A stretch of 64,000 bases of DNA, taken from Hyphomicrobiales bacterium. GTDB taxonomy: Bacteria > Pseudomonadota > Alphaproteobacteria > Rhizobiales > Devosiaceae. The position numbers and the translations under genes were made by a program. Below the pieces are notes generated by a model that worked only from the letters and a program-made list of their open reading frames with translations, did not search any database and had not been told where the DNA came from. Below, in pieces: positions 26,680 through 38,000 of the stretch. The stretch lies in NCBI GenBank assembly GCA_027487555.1, contig JAIYDI010000033.1:1-64000 (forward strand), read 5' to 3'. Each line of letters opens with the position of its first letter. Within the stretch, counting starts at the first letter, position 1.

Positions 26680-27618
26680 CTAGCGGGCCGGGCGGCTGCG
26701 TTCCTGGGCGGTGGTGCAGCGGCTGAGGTAATCGCCGAGTTCGATGAGCTTGAAATCCGCGATGACCGCGTCAAGCGACAGGTCGGGATCGAGGCGTGAA
26801 ATGACGAAGAGGTGCTCCTCGCCACGCGTCTCTACAATCAGTCGGTTCCCATAGCGGGATTGTACTGCGAGCAGTTTTTCTGCCTGGCCATCGGTATGAA
26901 ACCAGCGCTGGTCGAGGTCCAGTGTGGCGCTGGCCAACCTGCCCCAGCGACTCGTGGTCGTCAGCACCTTGCCCGACCGGTCGATGATCTTGCCGGTATA
27001 GGACTGGACAGCGGACACGACGACGAAATCATGCAGACAGGCATAGGCCTGTAGTGGAAATCCTCCCTCATAGGCTGAAATCCAGGCGACAATATCGGCT
27101 CCTTCGGCCTTCATTCCGGCCCATAGCTCCCGCCAGTTGAGGTCAAAGCAGATGGCGAGGCCGATGCGGCCGATATCGGTATCGAATACACCCACCGCGT
27201 TGCCGGGTGTCACGCCGCCGTCGATCTCGCCCTCGGTTGGATGGCGCTTGGAATAGGTCCCGACCAATTCGCCGTCACGTCCGAACAAAACCGAGACGTT
27301 CTCGATCGCTCCGGCCCGCTTGAGGAAGGCACCCGCAACGAGATTCACCCTGTTGGCGCGCGCGCGTTCGGAAAGCGCAGCAAATGAGGGCCCATCGATC
27401 GGCTCAGCCACGTCAGCGATGCGCGCACTCGGCAGACCTGCGGCCGCAAATGTCTCAGGCAGACAGACGAGATCGGCGCGCTGAGCACCGGCCGCATCGA
27501 TCAGTGCCAGACTGCGGGCGAAGGTCTCGGCGGGGTCCGGCTCGGAGAGATTGTAGGGCGGTGCAAAGGGCTCGAGTGTGGCCAGCGATGTTGTGGCGAT
27601 GCAGGCGAGTTTTCTCAT
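26680..27618 (-). CDS. carbon-nitrogen hydrolase (nitrilase superfamily)
   Basis: A 312-residue amidase or nitrilase with the complete Glu-Lys-Cys triad: Glu55 in LPETFA, Lys124 in YSKRHPTEGE and Cys157 in ICFDLNW. The start has AGGGGAC 8 bases upstream. It hydrolyses a C-N bond in an amide, carbamoyl compound or nitrile; the substrate is not evident from the neighbours. A perfect 14-bp palindrome (26675-26688) overlaps its stop codon but lacks a T-run. Confidence 0.88.
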   Translation of the reverse strand: MRKLACIATTSLATLEPFAPPYNLSEPDPAETFARSLALIDAAGAQRADLVCLPETFAAAGLPSARIADVAEPIDGPSFAALSERARANRVNLVAGAFLKRAGAIENVSVLFGRDGELVGTYSKRHPTEGEIDGGVTPGNAVGVFDTDIGRIGLAICFDLNWRELWAGMKAEGADIVAWISAYEGGFPLQAYACLHDFVVVSAVQSYTGKIIDRSGKVLTTTSRWGRLASATLDLDQRWFHTDGQAEKLLAVQSRYGNRLIVETRGEEHLFVISRLDPDLSLDAVIADFKLIELGDYLSRCTTAQERSRPAR

Positions 27619-27884
27619 TTATCGGTCCCCTAACGCCGCAGGAGCGGCACACTTTGGTCTTGCAGACACTTACATCTGCTCCTTTGGGGCTGGTCAAATG
27701 TCACCTATGGAGTGGGCATGGTCGCGCTTGCGCTGCCCCCTGTCTGGCCGACATTTCCCCGCCTCGCGGCATGGCCGTTTCGAACGCCCCGAGACTGACG
27801 CCACCAATGTGATCGTGGCGGAGGGGCCGGCCTGCGGTCGCAAGCGCGGCGATCGCATCCGGAACGGAGCATTCTCCACGGCCC

Positions 27885-30800
27885 GTGCCGTGTTCACCCT
27901 GCCGGGCCGCCGATAGACTGCGGGATCTGTGGCGACACCGGACCGAGGGACATCGAGCAGTGGTAGTTGAGGCGATCCGGCGCTGGGCGGAGGGGCGCGG
28001 TCGTGTGGCGCGTACCAATCCCCTCGTCGTCCTGGGCTTTATCGGCGTGAACGACGCCGATCTGATGCCGCAATTCCTCGCCTGGTATCGGCGACTCGGC
28101 GTCACGTCCTTCCGGCTCATTCTCCACGGCGACTGGCCGACGGCCGCACGCGCGGTGTTGGACGCGCCCGACATCGCCATCGTCAGGGAAATTGACGGCC
28201 CGTTCTCCGAAACGCGCAAGGTCGCCGAACTCACCGCCGAAGCGCTGAAACACAAGCGACAATGGTGCATTGTCGTCGATGCCGACGAGTTCATCGAATT
28301 CCCGCTCGCCTCAGTGGCAGAAGTCATTGCCGAAATGGAGGCGATGGGGATCGACGATCTCTATGCGCTTCTCGTGCAGCGCGTTGCCGCGGATGGAAGC
28401 CTTGCCGCGGTCGACCCTCGGGGTACGGTCGAGGCGCAGTTCCCGCTGGCCAGCGTCACGCTCGCCGACCAGATGGGCCTCGAGGTACCGATCTGGAAAA
28501 GCAAGTATCCGCTGACACGGGTAGGCCCCACGTTCAGCATCAAGCGCGGCAACCATCTGCCCCCCAATGGCAGGTCGGTCGCCCACTTGCCGCTGCGGGC
28601 GGTCCTGCATCACTTCAAATGGCGTGACCGATTGGTGCACGCCTTCGCCGCGCCGCGGGGCCCGCTCAGCAACCAGGCCGAGATGGACGCCTATGGCCAG
28701 TGGCTCGGCGAAAATGGCAACCTGCTGCCCGTGGCGCATGCGCGCCCGGCGTCGCGGCAGATGCTGGTCGAGCGCGGCTGGCTGGTCGCGCCCGACGCTG
28801 GCGCGAGGGGAATTGCCGCTGAACTGGCCGCAGCACGGACCCGCCTGCTGACGCGGCAGCCGCGCGTCGCGTTCGTGACGTTCGAAATCAGCGAAGCGCG
28901 GCATGGCGGCGGCATTGCCACGGCCATGTCGGCGCTGGCGAAACTGCTGGCCAGCCACGGCTTCAGCGTCGAGATCATCTATTGTCCATGGCGCAACGAC
29001 GAGCGGCTGAACCGGATCTGGCACGATTACTGGGCGAGCTTCGGCGTGCGGCTGACGTTCTGTCCGGTACGGCCGAAGGAGGCGCGGTCGAGCTTCCGGC
29101 AGCGCCTGATGCGCACCGTCGACGAACTGGGGCCCCTCGACGTGCTGCATGTGCACGAGGTGCAGGGCTATGCGGCCTGGTTCCTTGAACAACGGCTGCT
29201 TGAGAAGCGCCATCCGGCGCCAGTGATCGTCTTGACACTGCATGGCGGGACGCAATGGCACAACGAACTCAACGGCACGCCCTGGCTCGTCCATGAGGCA
29301 GAGCGCGAGAGCGAAGCCATCAGGATGGCCGATCTCGCGATTTCGCCGAGCCGCTACATGCTCGACTGGTATGCGCAGAACGGCGCCGTCCCGAGGGTGG
29401 CCAGCGTGGTGGCGAACCCGCTCTCCCCGGAAGGCAAGAAATTCGGCGCCAGTTCCGTCGCAAAGGCGATGCCGCAGGCGGTGGCGTTTTTCGGTCGGCT
29501 GGAGAGGCGCAAAGGCATTGAGCTCTTTATCGGGGCGCTGAGGCTCCTGGCCGAACAGCATGCCCTGCGCCCGAAAGTGCTGTTCCTTGGCGGCTTCGGG
29601 CTGGGATACGCGCGCCCTGACCTCGACCGCGCCATGAAAGGCCTCGGGCTCGACTACGAGGTGCTTTCCACCCTCGACCCACAGAACGCCATCGAAGTGC
29701 TGCGCGAACGCGAAGCGGTGGCGGTGGTGCCATCCCTGCGGGAAAATGCTCCCTATGTGGTCTATGAGTGCGCCGAGGCGCGAATTCCACTTGTGACCAC
29801 GGCGCCCGGCGGCGCGCCGGACATGCTGGACGAACCAACGCGCGCCAGTGCCATTGTCGCGGCCAATGCTGAAGCCATCGCCACGAGGCTGGCCGTAGTG
29901 CTCACCGAGGGCGTCGTCCCGGCCCGGCTCGCCTTTTCGGCGCTCGCGGTGGACCTGCAACATGTGCGGCTGTGGGAGGGGCTTGTTGCACACCGGGCGC
30001 CGGTCCCGGCCGAGCCCGCCCGCGTGGTTCGGGTCGAGACGCCCCTCGCCACCGACGCGCAACGCGCCAGGAACGGTGGGCTCATCTGCGTCGCGCCAGC
30101 TACCTGCCCGGTCGATGCAGCCACGCTCGATGCGCTCGGTCAGTTGCTGATTGAGTCCGGCGCAGATCTGCTGGTCGCCAATGCGCGGATCGAAGCGGAC
30201 GGAGCCGATACGCTCGGCCTGATCGAAGCGGAAAGGCCCGATTGGCCGGCGTCCTTTTCCGGGCTGCCGGTGATCGGTCGGGCGGAAACATTGCGACGGC
30301 TCAGCCGGGACCTGCCGCAAGGCGATGATCCTGCAGTTGCGCTGTTGCGGGCAGCACTTGAGCTGAAGAAATCCATCCTGTGCCCGGCCGTACCGCAACT
30401 GAGCATCCCCGCACGCAGACCGGCGGCTTCCGCGCAGGCCTCCCCGCAGGGACTGGCCGCAAAGGCGCAACCCTCCGTGCCAGAGAGGGGAGGCACCCTG
30501 ATCGATGGTCCCTACCCCCTCGGCGAGAACGACGTGCTGCGTGGGCTGGTGCTGTCCAACCGGCCCTACGCAACCCTTTCGATGTTCACCCCGGCCTGCC
30601 CCTTCGGTGCCATACCCCTGTCGCCGCGACGGGACCGCTCGGTGCACTTCATCCACCACGATTATTCCCTGGCAGGCAGGGCCGAGGACCTGCGCAAGCG
30701 GCTCGACGAAATCAAGTCGCTCTGGCCGCTTGCCCGCACGGTGATGCTCGCGGCCGACCCCGCGGAACTCCAGGACCTGCGGAGTGCAGGGCTCGACGCC

Positions 30801-31532
30801 ATGCTGGGCAACATCAACATGTTCGTCGACGAGACGATCTATGCGCCGGGCATGGACATGCCGCCGGGCGAGCGGGCCTTGTATGTGGCACCGCCCGTCG
30901 CGGGCAAGCGCCACGACCTGGCGTCGTGCGTCGAGGCGCTGGATCTGGTGTTTCTCACCTATCCAGGCATGCCCGATCGGAGCACGGATATCCGTGCCGG
31001 GCTGGCAGCCGCCCGCATCATCAACCAGAACGCTGCGGGTGATGGCTATGACCATCTCAGCGAGGAAGAGATGGCCCGGGCAATCGCCTCGGCAAGCGTG
31101 GGGCTGTTCCTCAGCGCCGAAGACGGCAGTTGCCCCGAAAGCCTGATGTTCCTGCTCTCGGGGGTACCGGTCGTCTCCGTGCCGAACCGCGGCGGTCGGG
31201 GGCTGTTCCTTGACGCGCCCCTCGCGATCGAGGCGGCAGCAACGCCCGAGGGGGTGGCAGATGCCATTGACCGTCTGCGAGGCATGGGGCTCACCCGCGC
31301 GGCCATTCGCGGGCAGGCGCTCGACCGGCTGCACGCCATGAGGGGGCGCTTCGAAAGCGATGCCGGCGACATCTGGCGGCACTGGCTGGGCGACGCCCTG
31401 CCGCCGCTCGACTGGCCAAGCCTCAAGCCTGCCCTGCGATACCGCCGGTTCGGTTTCGCCTTTCCTGGCGCAGCCAGCCGCCTAGCGGACCTGAACACGA
31501 CTGCTCGAACTGAAAGTGACTCGACGACATGA
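27885..31532 (+). CDS. multi-domain glycosyltransferase (GT2/GT92-like, GT4, GT4-like)
   Basis: A 1215-residue fusion. Residues about 45-290 form a GT2/GT92-like domain with VVDADEF as the DXD motif near residue 131 and HHFKWRDR. Residues about 325-720 form a GT-B GT4 enzyme with GGGIATAMSALAKLL, FFGRLERRKGIELF and ENAPYVVYECAEARIPLV. Residues about 900-1190 form a second GT4-like half with LFLSAEDGSCPESLMFLLSG. The start is uncertain: GTG 27885 is the longest, while GTG 27960 is preceded by GAGGGACATC. It overlaps the next gene by ATGA and heads the glycan operon 27.9-35.0 kb. Confidence 0.85.
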   Translation: MPCSPCRAADRLRDLWRHRTEGHRAVVVEAIRRWAEGRGRVARTNPLVVLGFIGVNDADLMPQFLAWYRRLGVTSFRLILHGDWPTAARAVLDAPDIAIVREIDGPFSETRKVAELTAEALKHKRQWCIVVDADEFIEFPLASVAEVIAEMEAMGIDDLYALLVQRVAADGSLAAVDPRGTVEAQFPLASVTLADQMGLEVPIWKSKYPLTRVGPTFSIKRGNHLPPNGRSVAHLPLRAVLHHFKWRDRLVHAFAAPRGPLSNQAEMDAYGQWLGENGNLLPVAHARPASRQMLVERGWLVAPDAGARGIAAELAAARTRLLTRQPRVAFVTFEISEARHGGGIATAMSALAKLLASHGFSVEIIYCPWRNDERLNRIWHDYWASFGVRLTFCPVRPKEARSSFRQRLMRTVDELGPLDVLHVHEVQGYAAWFLEQRLLEKRHPAPVIVLTLHGGTQWHNELNGTPWLVHEAERESEAIRMADLAISPSRYMLDWYAQNGAVPRVASVVANPLSPEGKKFGASSVAKAMPQAVAFFGRLERRKGIELFIGALRLLAEQHALRPKVLFLGGFGLGYARPDLDRAMKGLGLDYEVLSTLDPQNAIEVLREREAVAVVPSLRENAPYVVYECAEARIPLVTTAPGGAPDMLDEPTRASAIVAANAEAIATRLAVVLTEGVVPARLAFSALAVDLQHVRLWEGLVAHRAPVPAEPARVVRVETPLATDAQRARNGGLICVAPATCPVDAATLDALGQLLIESGADLLVANARIEADGADTLGLIEAERPDWPASFSGLPVIGRAETLRRLSRDLPQGDDPAVALLRAALELKKSILCPAVPQLSIPARRPAASAQASPQGLAAKAQPSVPERGGTLIDGPYPLGENDVLRGLVLSNRPYATLSMFTPACPFGAIPLSPRRDRSVHFIHHDYSLAGRAEDLRKRLDEIKSLWPLARTVMLAADPAELQDLRSAGLDAMLGNINMFVDETIYAPGMDMPPGERALYVAPPVAGKRHDLASCVEALDLVFLTYPGMPDRSTDIRAGLAAARIINQNAAGDGYDHLSEEEMARAIASASVGLFLSAEDGSCPESLMFLLSGVPVVSVPNRGGRGLFLDAPLAIEAAATPEGVADAIDRLRGMGLTRAAIRGQALDRLHAMRGRFESDAGDIWRHWLGDALPPLDWPSLKPALRYRRFGFAFPGAASRLADLNTTARTESDSTT

Positions 31533-33583
31533 TGCCTAAGCCCCTCGCCGTCATTGGTGCCGCGCGCACCGGCACGAACCTGCTGCGGGATATCCTTGTC
31601 GGCACGAAGGCCTACGCTAATGCCGGGGAAATCCTGCTGCCGCCCGACGAGACACAGGCGTTCCACCTGCCCTTCAACTACTGGCACGTGATGCAGGAGA
31701 CGGGCCGGGCGACCGTGTGGCGCGGATCCGAAGAGAAGGAAATGGCCAATGTCGCTGCCTATTGCGCGCTTATCGGGGAGCGGGCCGGGGAGCGGCTGCC
31801 CTGCATTGATCTGAAGCCGAGTTACATGTCCGTTCTCGACCGCGCCTTCGGAAGGCGCATTCCAGTGATCATCAAGGCGCTTGCGGCTCAGGGCTATCAT
31901 TTCATCCATGTGCGCCGCCGCAACCTTCTCGAACAAAAGGTCTCCCTCGACCGGGCCCAGCTGACGCGCCAGTGGATCAGGAGCGCCGACGAACCCGCGA
32001 ATGCGGGGACAAAGGTCACGGTAGATACGGCACTGCTGGTGTCGCAGCTCGATTTCCTCAAGCGCTCGGCCGAAGCGGTGGAGACAATGCTCCGCGATTT
32101 CCGGCCCACCGAAGTGTTCTACGAGGACTTGCTCGAGAACGGCCATCCGTCGGCCGATCTCCGCGACCGCCTGAAGAAGGGCTGCGGCGTTGCGGTCGCA
32201 GCGGATTACGTGCCCCGCATCGGCAAGATATCGCCGGAGCCGGAGGGACTGATCGAGAACATCGCGGCGGTGAGAGCCTGCCTCAAGGGCACGGCATACC
32301 AGGCCTTTGCCGAAGCAGCCGTCCAGCCGCTCAGCGTGGTTCCCTCGACGTCGACGCCGAGCTACAGGCGAACGGTCAGCTACCCGCTCTCGCGCCTCCC
32401 GCGCTTGCCGCCTCGCCAGCTTGTCCCTTCGGCCACGCCAGCGGGACTCCGGCCGGAGGGGATCCACCTTCAGCCAGAGACCCCGGAAGGGGGGACTTTC
32501 GCCCTCTATCTGCCGCCAGGGGGGCCGACCGCCGAACAGATACACCTCATCCATGCCACTGGTGAACCAGTGTCCCTTGCGCCGCGGCCCGACGGCAACA
32601 CCGGAGCGTCAATGGCGCTGTTTTCGGCGGCTGCCGGGTTTCGGCTCCGTGTCAACGGTGGCGACCCGGCACCCGATCCCCGCATGGCGCTCTTCCATAT
32701 CGCCCCGGTCGAGCCGGCTGCGGGCTCGCAGCGGGTTGGCGACCTGCCGAGAATTCTCGTCATCGGCGCGGAGAAAGCCGGGACATCCTGGCTGTTTTCT
32801 ACGCTCCGGCGCCACCCACGGGTGGGGGAAGGTATCGTCAAGGAAGTGTGCTTCCAAACGTCCCGGTTGAACCGCCAGTTCCGGTTCGAACAGATGGTTG
32901 CGCGGAAAACGAAGGTGATCGAGGATCCCGTCAAGCTGGCGGTCGCCCTTGATTTCGCCCTGGCCGACGTGGCGGACGTGGGCTGGTACCGGAGCATGTT
33001 CCGGCTGGCCACGCCCGGCAGCATCCTCATGGATGCCACGCCGGAGTACAGCTCGTTTCCAATCTCGAAGATTCTCACCTTCCGCCAGATGAGCCCGGAT
33101 GCACGGATCGTCTTCTTAATGCGCGACCCAGTCGATCGGGCGATTTCCGCAGCCCTGATGATGACCCGGCAGAGCGGCATTGATGCGCCCTCCCTGCCGC
33201 ACTTGAAAGCCGCCCTTGCCAACCCGGTCACGCTTGAACGCGGCGATTACCGCGGCACCCTCGAACGCTGGACAGGCGTGTTCGGCCCTGATCAGGTCCG
33301 CCCATTCTTCTTCGACGACATCAGGGACCGCCCCGAAGCGCTGCTCAACAGCATCTGCGGCTTTGTCGGCCTCGACCCCCGCTTGCTTCCCGAAATCGAT
33401 CGGACGCCGGTGAATGCCGGCACCAATCCATTCAGCGAAACTGAACTCGCGCCGCTGCGCCGAGAACTGTCGCGCCACTACCTGCCGCAGCTCGAGTGGC
33501 TGAGTGACACGTTCCATGGCCCGGCCGACACATGGCTGCAAACGGCACGTGAACAGCTCACCCGCACGGAGAGCGCCTCATGA
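31529..33583 (+). CDS. double sulfotransferase (Stf0-like plus sulfotransferase)
   Basis: A 684-residue protein with two PAPS-dependent sulfotransferase modules. The first (about 5-280) has the 5'-phosphosulfate loop GAARTGTNLLRD and the Stf0-like HVRRRNLLEQKVS segment. A proline-rich linker follows. The second (about 410-670) has GAEKAGTSWLFSTLR and the 3'-phosphate motif VFLMRDPVDRAIS. Together they imply sulfation of a glycan at two positions or of two acceptors. It is coupled by ATGA overlaps to the genes on both sides. The N-terminal half is clearly paralogous to the protein at 39243-40037. Confidence 0.9.
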   Translation: MMPKPLAVIGAARTGTNLLRDILVGTKAYANAGEILLPPDETQAFHLPFNYWHVMQETGRATVWRGSEEKEMANVAAYCALIGERAGERLPCIDLKPSYMSVLDRAFGRRIPVIIKALAAQGYHFIHVRRRNLLEQKVSLDRAQLTRQWIRSADEPANAGTKVTVDTALLVSQLDFLKRSAEAVETMLRDFRPTEVFYEDLLENGHPSADLRDRLKKGCGVAVAADYVPRIGKISPEPEGLIENIAAVRACLKGTAYQAFAEAAVQPLSVVPSTSTPSYRRTVSYPLSRLPRLPPRQLVPSATPAGLRPEGIHLQPETPEGGTFALYLPPGGPTAEQIHLIHATGEPVSLAPRPDGNTGASMALFSAAAGFRLRVNGGDPAPDPRMALFHIAPVEPAAGSQRVGDLPRILVIGAEKAGTSWLFSTLRRHPRVGEGIVKEVCFQTSRLNRQFRFEQMVARKTKVIEDPVKLAVALDFALADVADVGWYRSMFRLATPGSILMDATPEYSSFPISKILTFRQMSPDARIVFLMRDPVDRAISAALMMTRQSGIDAPSLPHLKAALANPVTLERGDYRGTLERWTGVFGPDQVRPFFFDDIRDRPEALLNSICGFVGLDPRLLPEIDRTPVNAGTNPFSETELAPLRRELSRHYLPQLEWLSDTFHGPADTWLQTAREQLTRTESAS

Positions 33584-35028
33584 TCCGCACACAGCTGGAA
33601 GACCAGCTTGCCGCACTGGCTCTGGCGCTCATCCTCGCTGTTGCCTTCGGGCTGCGCATAATTGATCTCGGAAGCCAGCCGATAGGCCTCCCCGAAGTCG
33701 CCGCGTGGCGACAGGCCGGTAACGCATTTATCGAAGCGATCGCCCAGGCCCTCCAGGGCGGGATATCGCCCGTTCAGGTCACCGTGCTGAAAGGGGTGCA
33801 GGCCGTGGCCGGCGACAGCGCCTTTGCCCTGCGGCTGCCTTCGGTGCTGTTCTCGGTGGCCTCGGTCGGGCTCGCCTTTCTGCTTGCCCGGCGCGTCGCC
33901 CCGGCAAGTGCGGCCCTGCTCGCGGCGATCCTGCTGACGCTCCACGGCAGCGACATCGCTGCCGCACGGCAGGCGACCGATACGGCGCTGCTTGGCTTCT
34001 GCACCCTGCTTTTCGGGCTCTATGCAGTCGGCTTCGTCAGTGACGGCAGCGGGTCGGAGCGTACCCCGAACCGTCGGCAATTGGCGTGGCTCACCATGGT
34101 CGGCACCGCGGCCGGACTGCTGCTGCTCTACAGCCATCCGGCCGCTTTGATCTGCTGGCTTGCGCTGCTGTCCGGACCGGTCATCATCCGTTTCAGCTAC
34201 GCGGGGCAACATCCCATACCAATCTGGCCGCTCATCGTGTCGCAGGGCGTCGCCGGAATCGGCTACCTGCCCTATGCGCTGGCGCTGTTCCTGCCCTCCG
34301 ATGCGGCGGCGATCGTGGCACAGTCTGATCTCTGGCGGCACCTGCTTGCAGCCAGTTCGGGTTGGGCCGGTCTGCTGGTACTGGGTACCGGCATGGTACT
34401 TGTCATTGCCCACTCGCCGGCAACGAGGTTGCTGCATCTGTCGCCCCTTTCCGACAGGATGGTCCTGGCTGCCATATGGACAGTGACGCTACTTGTGCTG
34501 TCGCTTGGTCTTTCGGGTGTGGCGCTGCCCATCTCGGCGCGGGAGGCACTCCTGACATTCCCCGCGGCGGCCTCGGTCATGGCCGGGCTCGGCTACATGC
34601 TCATCGTGCCGCACCGGTGGTACCGCTATGGCCTCCTTGCGGTCGTCACCATTGCCATGGGGCTGGCGCTGGTTCCGTTCAGCCGCCCGACCGGGCCGGA
34701 CTTTCGTCCGCTGGCGCAAGCCATCAGGACCGAGCTCAAGGCGGGCGGCTGCGTTCTGGTCGGACCTAGGCCGATGCTGGCGGCGCTGAGGTACGAGCTG
34801 CGGGACCTCGCCCCCTGCCTCAAGGCCTACACGACCGATGCGGTGATTTCGACCTTGGTGGGAGCACGGCAACGGGTGGTCGTGGTGACCGACAAGGCGG
34901 TGAAACCGAGCCTGACGCCCGAACCGGGCGTGAGCTGGGAGCAACGGCGCGAACTGGCCCGCAAGGATGCCACCATCACGATCTACCGGCGCAAGGCGGC
35001 CTCTCCTGACGCGTCACCGGCGCAATGA
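33580..35028 (+). CDS. GT-C-type membrane glycosyltransferase-like protein
   Basis: A 482-residue integral membrane protein with roughly ten helices, followed by a soluble C-terminal domain (about 370-482). The N-terminal layout (a helix, then an exoplasmic loop starting DLGSQPIGLPE with acidic residues) resembles the ArnT/PMT class of polyprenyl-phosphate-sugar transferases. The usual catalytic Asp/Glu pair is not certain by eye. It would act on the periplasmic side, finishing the product of the preceding cytoplasmic enzymes. Its last 15 bases overlap the convergent gene 35014-38241. Confidence 0.75.
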   Translation: MIRTQLEDQLAALALALILAVAFGLRIIDLGSQPIGLPEVAAWRQAGNAFIEAIAQALQGGISPVQVTVLKGVQAVAGDSAFALRLPSVLFSVASVGLAFLLARRVAPASAALLAAILLTLHGSDIAAARQATDTALLGFCTLLFGLYAVGFVSDGSGSERTPNRRQLAWLTMVGTAAGLLLLYSHPAALICWLALLSGPVIIRFSYAGQHPIPIWPLIVSQGVAGIGYLPYALALFLPSDAAAIVAQSDLWRHLLAASSGWAGLLVLGTGMVLVIAHSPATRLLHLSPLSDRMVLAAIWTVTLLVLSLGLSGVALPISAREALLTFPAAASVMAGLGYMLIVPHRWYRYGLLAVVTIAMGLALVPFSRPTGPDFRPLAQAIRTELKAGGCVLVGPRPMLAALRYELRDLAPCLKAYTTDAVISTLVGARQRVVVVTDKAVKPSLTPEPGVSWEQRRELARKDATITIYRRKAASPDASPAQ

Positions 35029-38000
35029 CCCCGCCAGCCGCCCGAGGATATCACTCTCCGAGCCGGGCCTGAACGCGGCCAACGCGTCGGCGATGTCGGC
35101 ATAGCCGAACCGAGCGATGGCTTCGAGCCCGCCGCCCCGCGGCGGCGGGTTGGCGCCATCTCGCCAGAACAGCGTATGGGCCTCGTCGGAACCGGTAATG
35201 GTACCGAAATCGAGGTCGGGCATGAAATGCGCGAGAAAGGGCACGAGACGGAACACGTCGCCCTGCCACGCGCCTGGCGGCAAGCCCAGCCGGTCCCGCT
35301 CGGCGCGCGCCCGGTTCTCGTCCGGCAAGGCAGCGATCGCGTCGGTCGGGATCGTGCCGGTCACCAGCCACGCGGTGCGCGCATGCGCATGGCCGAGCGA
35401 GGCAAGAAAGTCCCGACAGGTGGCGTCGAACCCACGCCTCCCGTCGAGGCAGATCAGATCGTAGACGCCGCCCTCTTCTGCGCGCCAGAACGCATCACTT
35501 GTGGTTCGAATGAGCCGCACCGTCTCATTTGGGCGCATGGCGGCAACGACGTCGACGTCGGGGTCCACCCCGTCGCGCAGCGGGAACCGCAGGGCGTTGA
35601 ACCGCGCTCCGTCTCGAACGCCTATTTCGAGATAGCGCGTTGCCGCGACCAGTTCGCCAATCCGCTGCAAGCGCGCCACCAGTCTTCCGGCGGAATCGAG
35701 GGGGGTGAGGGTCGCGTCGGGTCGGGCCAAAGCCGCGGGGCCGGGGCGGCCAAAGGCCGTGCGGGTCCAGTGACCGGCGGATTTATAGGCGGCATGACAA
35801 TGAATCGAGATGGTGCGGCGCAGTTCCATATGCGGCAGCACCCGAAGGTTGGTCGGCCATGCCACCGCGTCGGCAAGGGCGGCGGCAACCACGCGAGTCA
35901 GCAGTCCCGGACCCGTGGCGAGCCAGATCAGTTCGGGGTCCGCCCGGCGCAAATGGGCGCGGGCCTGTTCAAATGCCGCCACTATCAACGGATGGCCGGG
36001 CACGGCGGCGAGGAAGTTGTTGCCGATGGACCCCAGGTCCTCGCGATAGAGCACCAGATCCACCCCGGCGAGCAGCGGCCGGATATCGCCCGTCACCCTG
36101 TCGTCGGCGTCGATATAGACCCCGCCCCCATCGGCAAGCCAGGCAAGCCGCAGCAGATCACTGACCTGAGCTTCGCCAGAGCAGCGGAAAAGCAGGTGGG
36201 CGGTCTGTGGGCCATACGCCTGTTGCAGATAGGCGAATGCGCTCTCGCGATCGAGGATGCACAGCTCGAAACCGGACAGCGCCTCGCGGTTGGCCGCCAG
36301 GATATCGGCGATATCCGGCGGGGGCTCGGTGGTGCTCCAGTACATGAGTGCGCGACGGGGGATATCCCGGGTCGCGGCCGTGGACGCGACTGGCTCGGGC
36401 CCGGCGGCGGGGGGCAAAGCACCGAGAAAGGCGATCGCGGCGGCCGTGTCGTCGGGGAACTGCCGAACAAGCGCCCGCCTTTGCATGAGGTCGCCTGCAC
36501 CTTCATCGGGGCGGAGCGGCCTTTGGCACAGGCTGTCGTTCAGAAGCTGCCCGGGGATCGAGGTCCGCATCCCGCCGCGTCGCTGCCGGGACGCACCCGC
36601 CGGGGCGGCAGTTGCCACGAGCGCGGCAAGACGGGGGCGCTCTCCCGTGCGGACATAGCACCGGGCAAGCATCGCCACCGCTTCAGGATCAGGAACCTCC
36701 TCCGCCTCAAGCGATCGCAGGGCGCTATCGCCATCACCGGTCCACTCGAGCGCCAAAAGGCGCATGCGCTCGCGGCGCCGCGTTTCGGCGGGCGTGCGCG
36801 CGGCCATGTTCTCTGCAACGGCAAGGGCGGATTGCGCCTGTCCGCTTCCGACCAGCACCCGAACGAGGACGCCCTCCAGCTCAGGGTCGGCCGGGAACCG
36901 CGCAAGCCCCAACCGGCAGAGGTGCTCGGCGCGCGCGGCATAGCCGAAGCGGGAGAGGAGATTGGCCTCGCGCGACACGGCGCGGGCCGTGTCGAAGCGC
37001 GGCCGGATATCGGTGTCGAAGAAGGCGAGTGCCGCCAGTACCGACACCTGGTCGGCCAGCAGTTCTGCATGAATGAGACACAGCTCCTCGCGGGAGTCAC
37101 GGGCAAGCAGGGCCGTGGTCAAGTCGAGGGCCTCGCCGCTGCGGTCAAGTTCGCGCAACGTCTCCGCGCGCCGAATATCGAACCACGGCTCGCCCGGACA
37201 GGCCGCACTCGCCTCTTCAACGACGGCCAGCGACGCTTCGTGGTTCCCGCTATCCCGGATGGAGTCGGCAAGGCATATCCATGCCGGAATGCGGGACGCA
37301 TCCTCCGCCAGAATCGTCCGGCAGGCCTGTTGCGCGGCTTCGAGTTGCCCCAGCCCGCGCAAAAGCCAAGCCCGCTGCACCGCAAGGCCCAAATCCGTCG
37401 GAGCCAGCGCCAGCGCCTTGTCCATATACAGAAGCGCAGAAGCCGCATCGCCGCTGGCGCGCGCCAGCCGGGCCTCGGCGACGAGAAGATCACGGTCCTG
37501 TTCAAGGCGCGCCTGCGGCAGCGCAGCGAGCAGCGCCCTGGCCTCCCCGTACTCGTGCAGGTCAAGCCGGGCCCTTACAAGCGCGGCAAGGAAGGCATTG
37601 TCCTCCGGGCATACCGCCAGGGCGTGCCGGGCCCGTTCGGCGAGTGCAACGGGCTGGCGACGGCGCTCCGCCAGGTCGATACCAGCGCGCAGCAGCCCGC
37701 GGGCCCCGGGGAACCTTGCGAGGCCATCGGCGAACTCAACCTCCGCCTCGTCCAGCCGATTGAGTGCCATCAGTTCGCGAAGCACTTCGAGCCGGGCATT
37801 GAGCAGGTCGCCAGCGGCGCGAAAGGCCGCGAGCGCCTGGTCGTGGTCGCCTGTGTCACGCGCGGCAAATCCCCGCTGCATCTGCACCTGCGGCGACCCG
37901 ACGGCGGATTGGGGCCGCTGCGCCAGCAGGGCGTCGATCTCATCGGCGCGGCCAAGCTCGCGCAGCGACTGGCACACCGCCGCGAGGAACCCGCCATCGT

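Noticed and set aside
26675..26688. GCCCGCTAGCGGGC palindrome as a terminator
   Set aside because: The stem is perfect but there is no T-run, and it overlaps the coding end of the nitrilase gene.
25242..26825. 527-codon minus-strand frame
   Set aside because: Antisense to the SDR gene, which has all catalytic motifs and a good ribosome binding site.
28311..31382. 1023-codon open frame on the minus strand
   Set aside because: Antisense to the multi-glycosyltransferase gene; His/Arg-rich composition and no motif, while the plus strand has clear GT motifs and operon overlaps.
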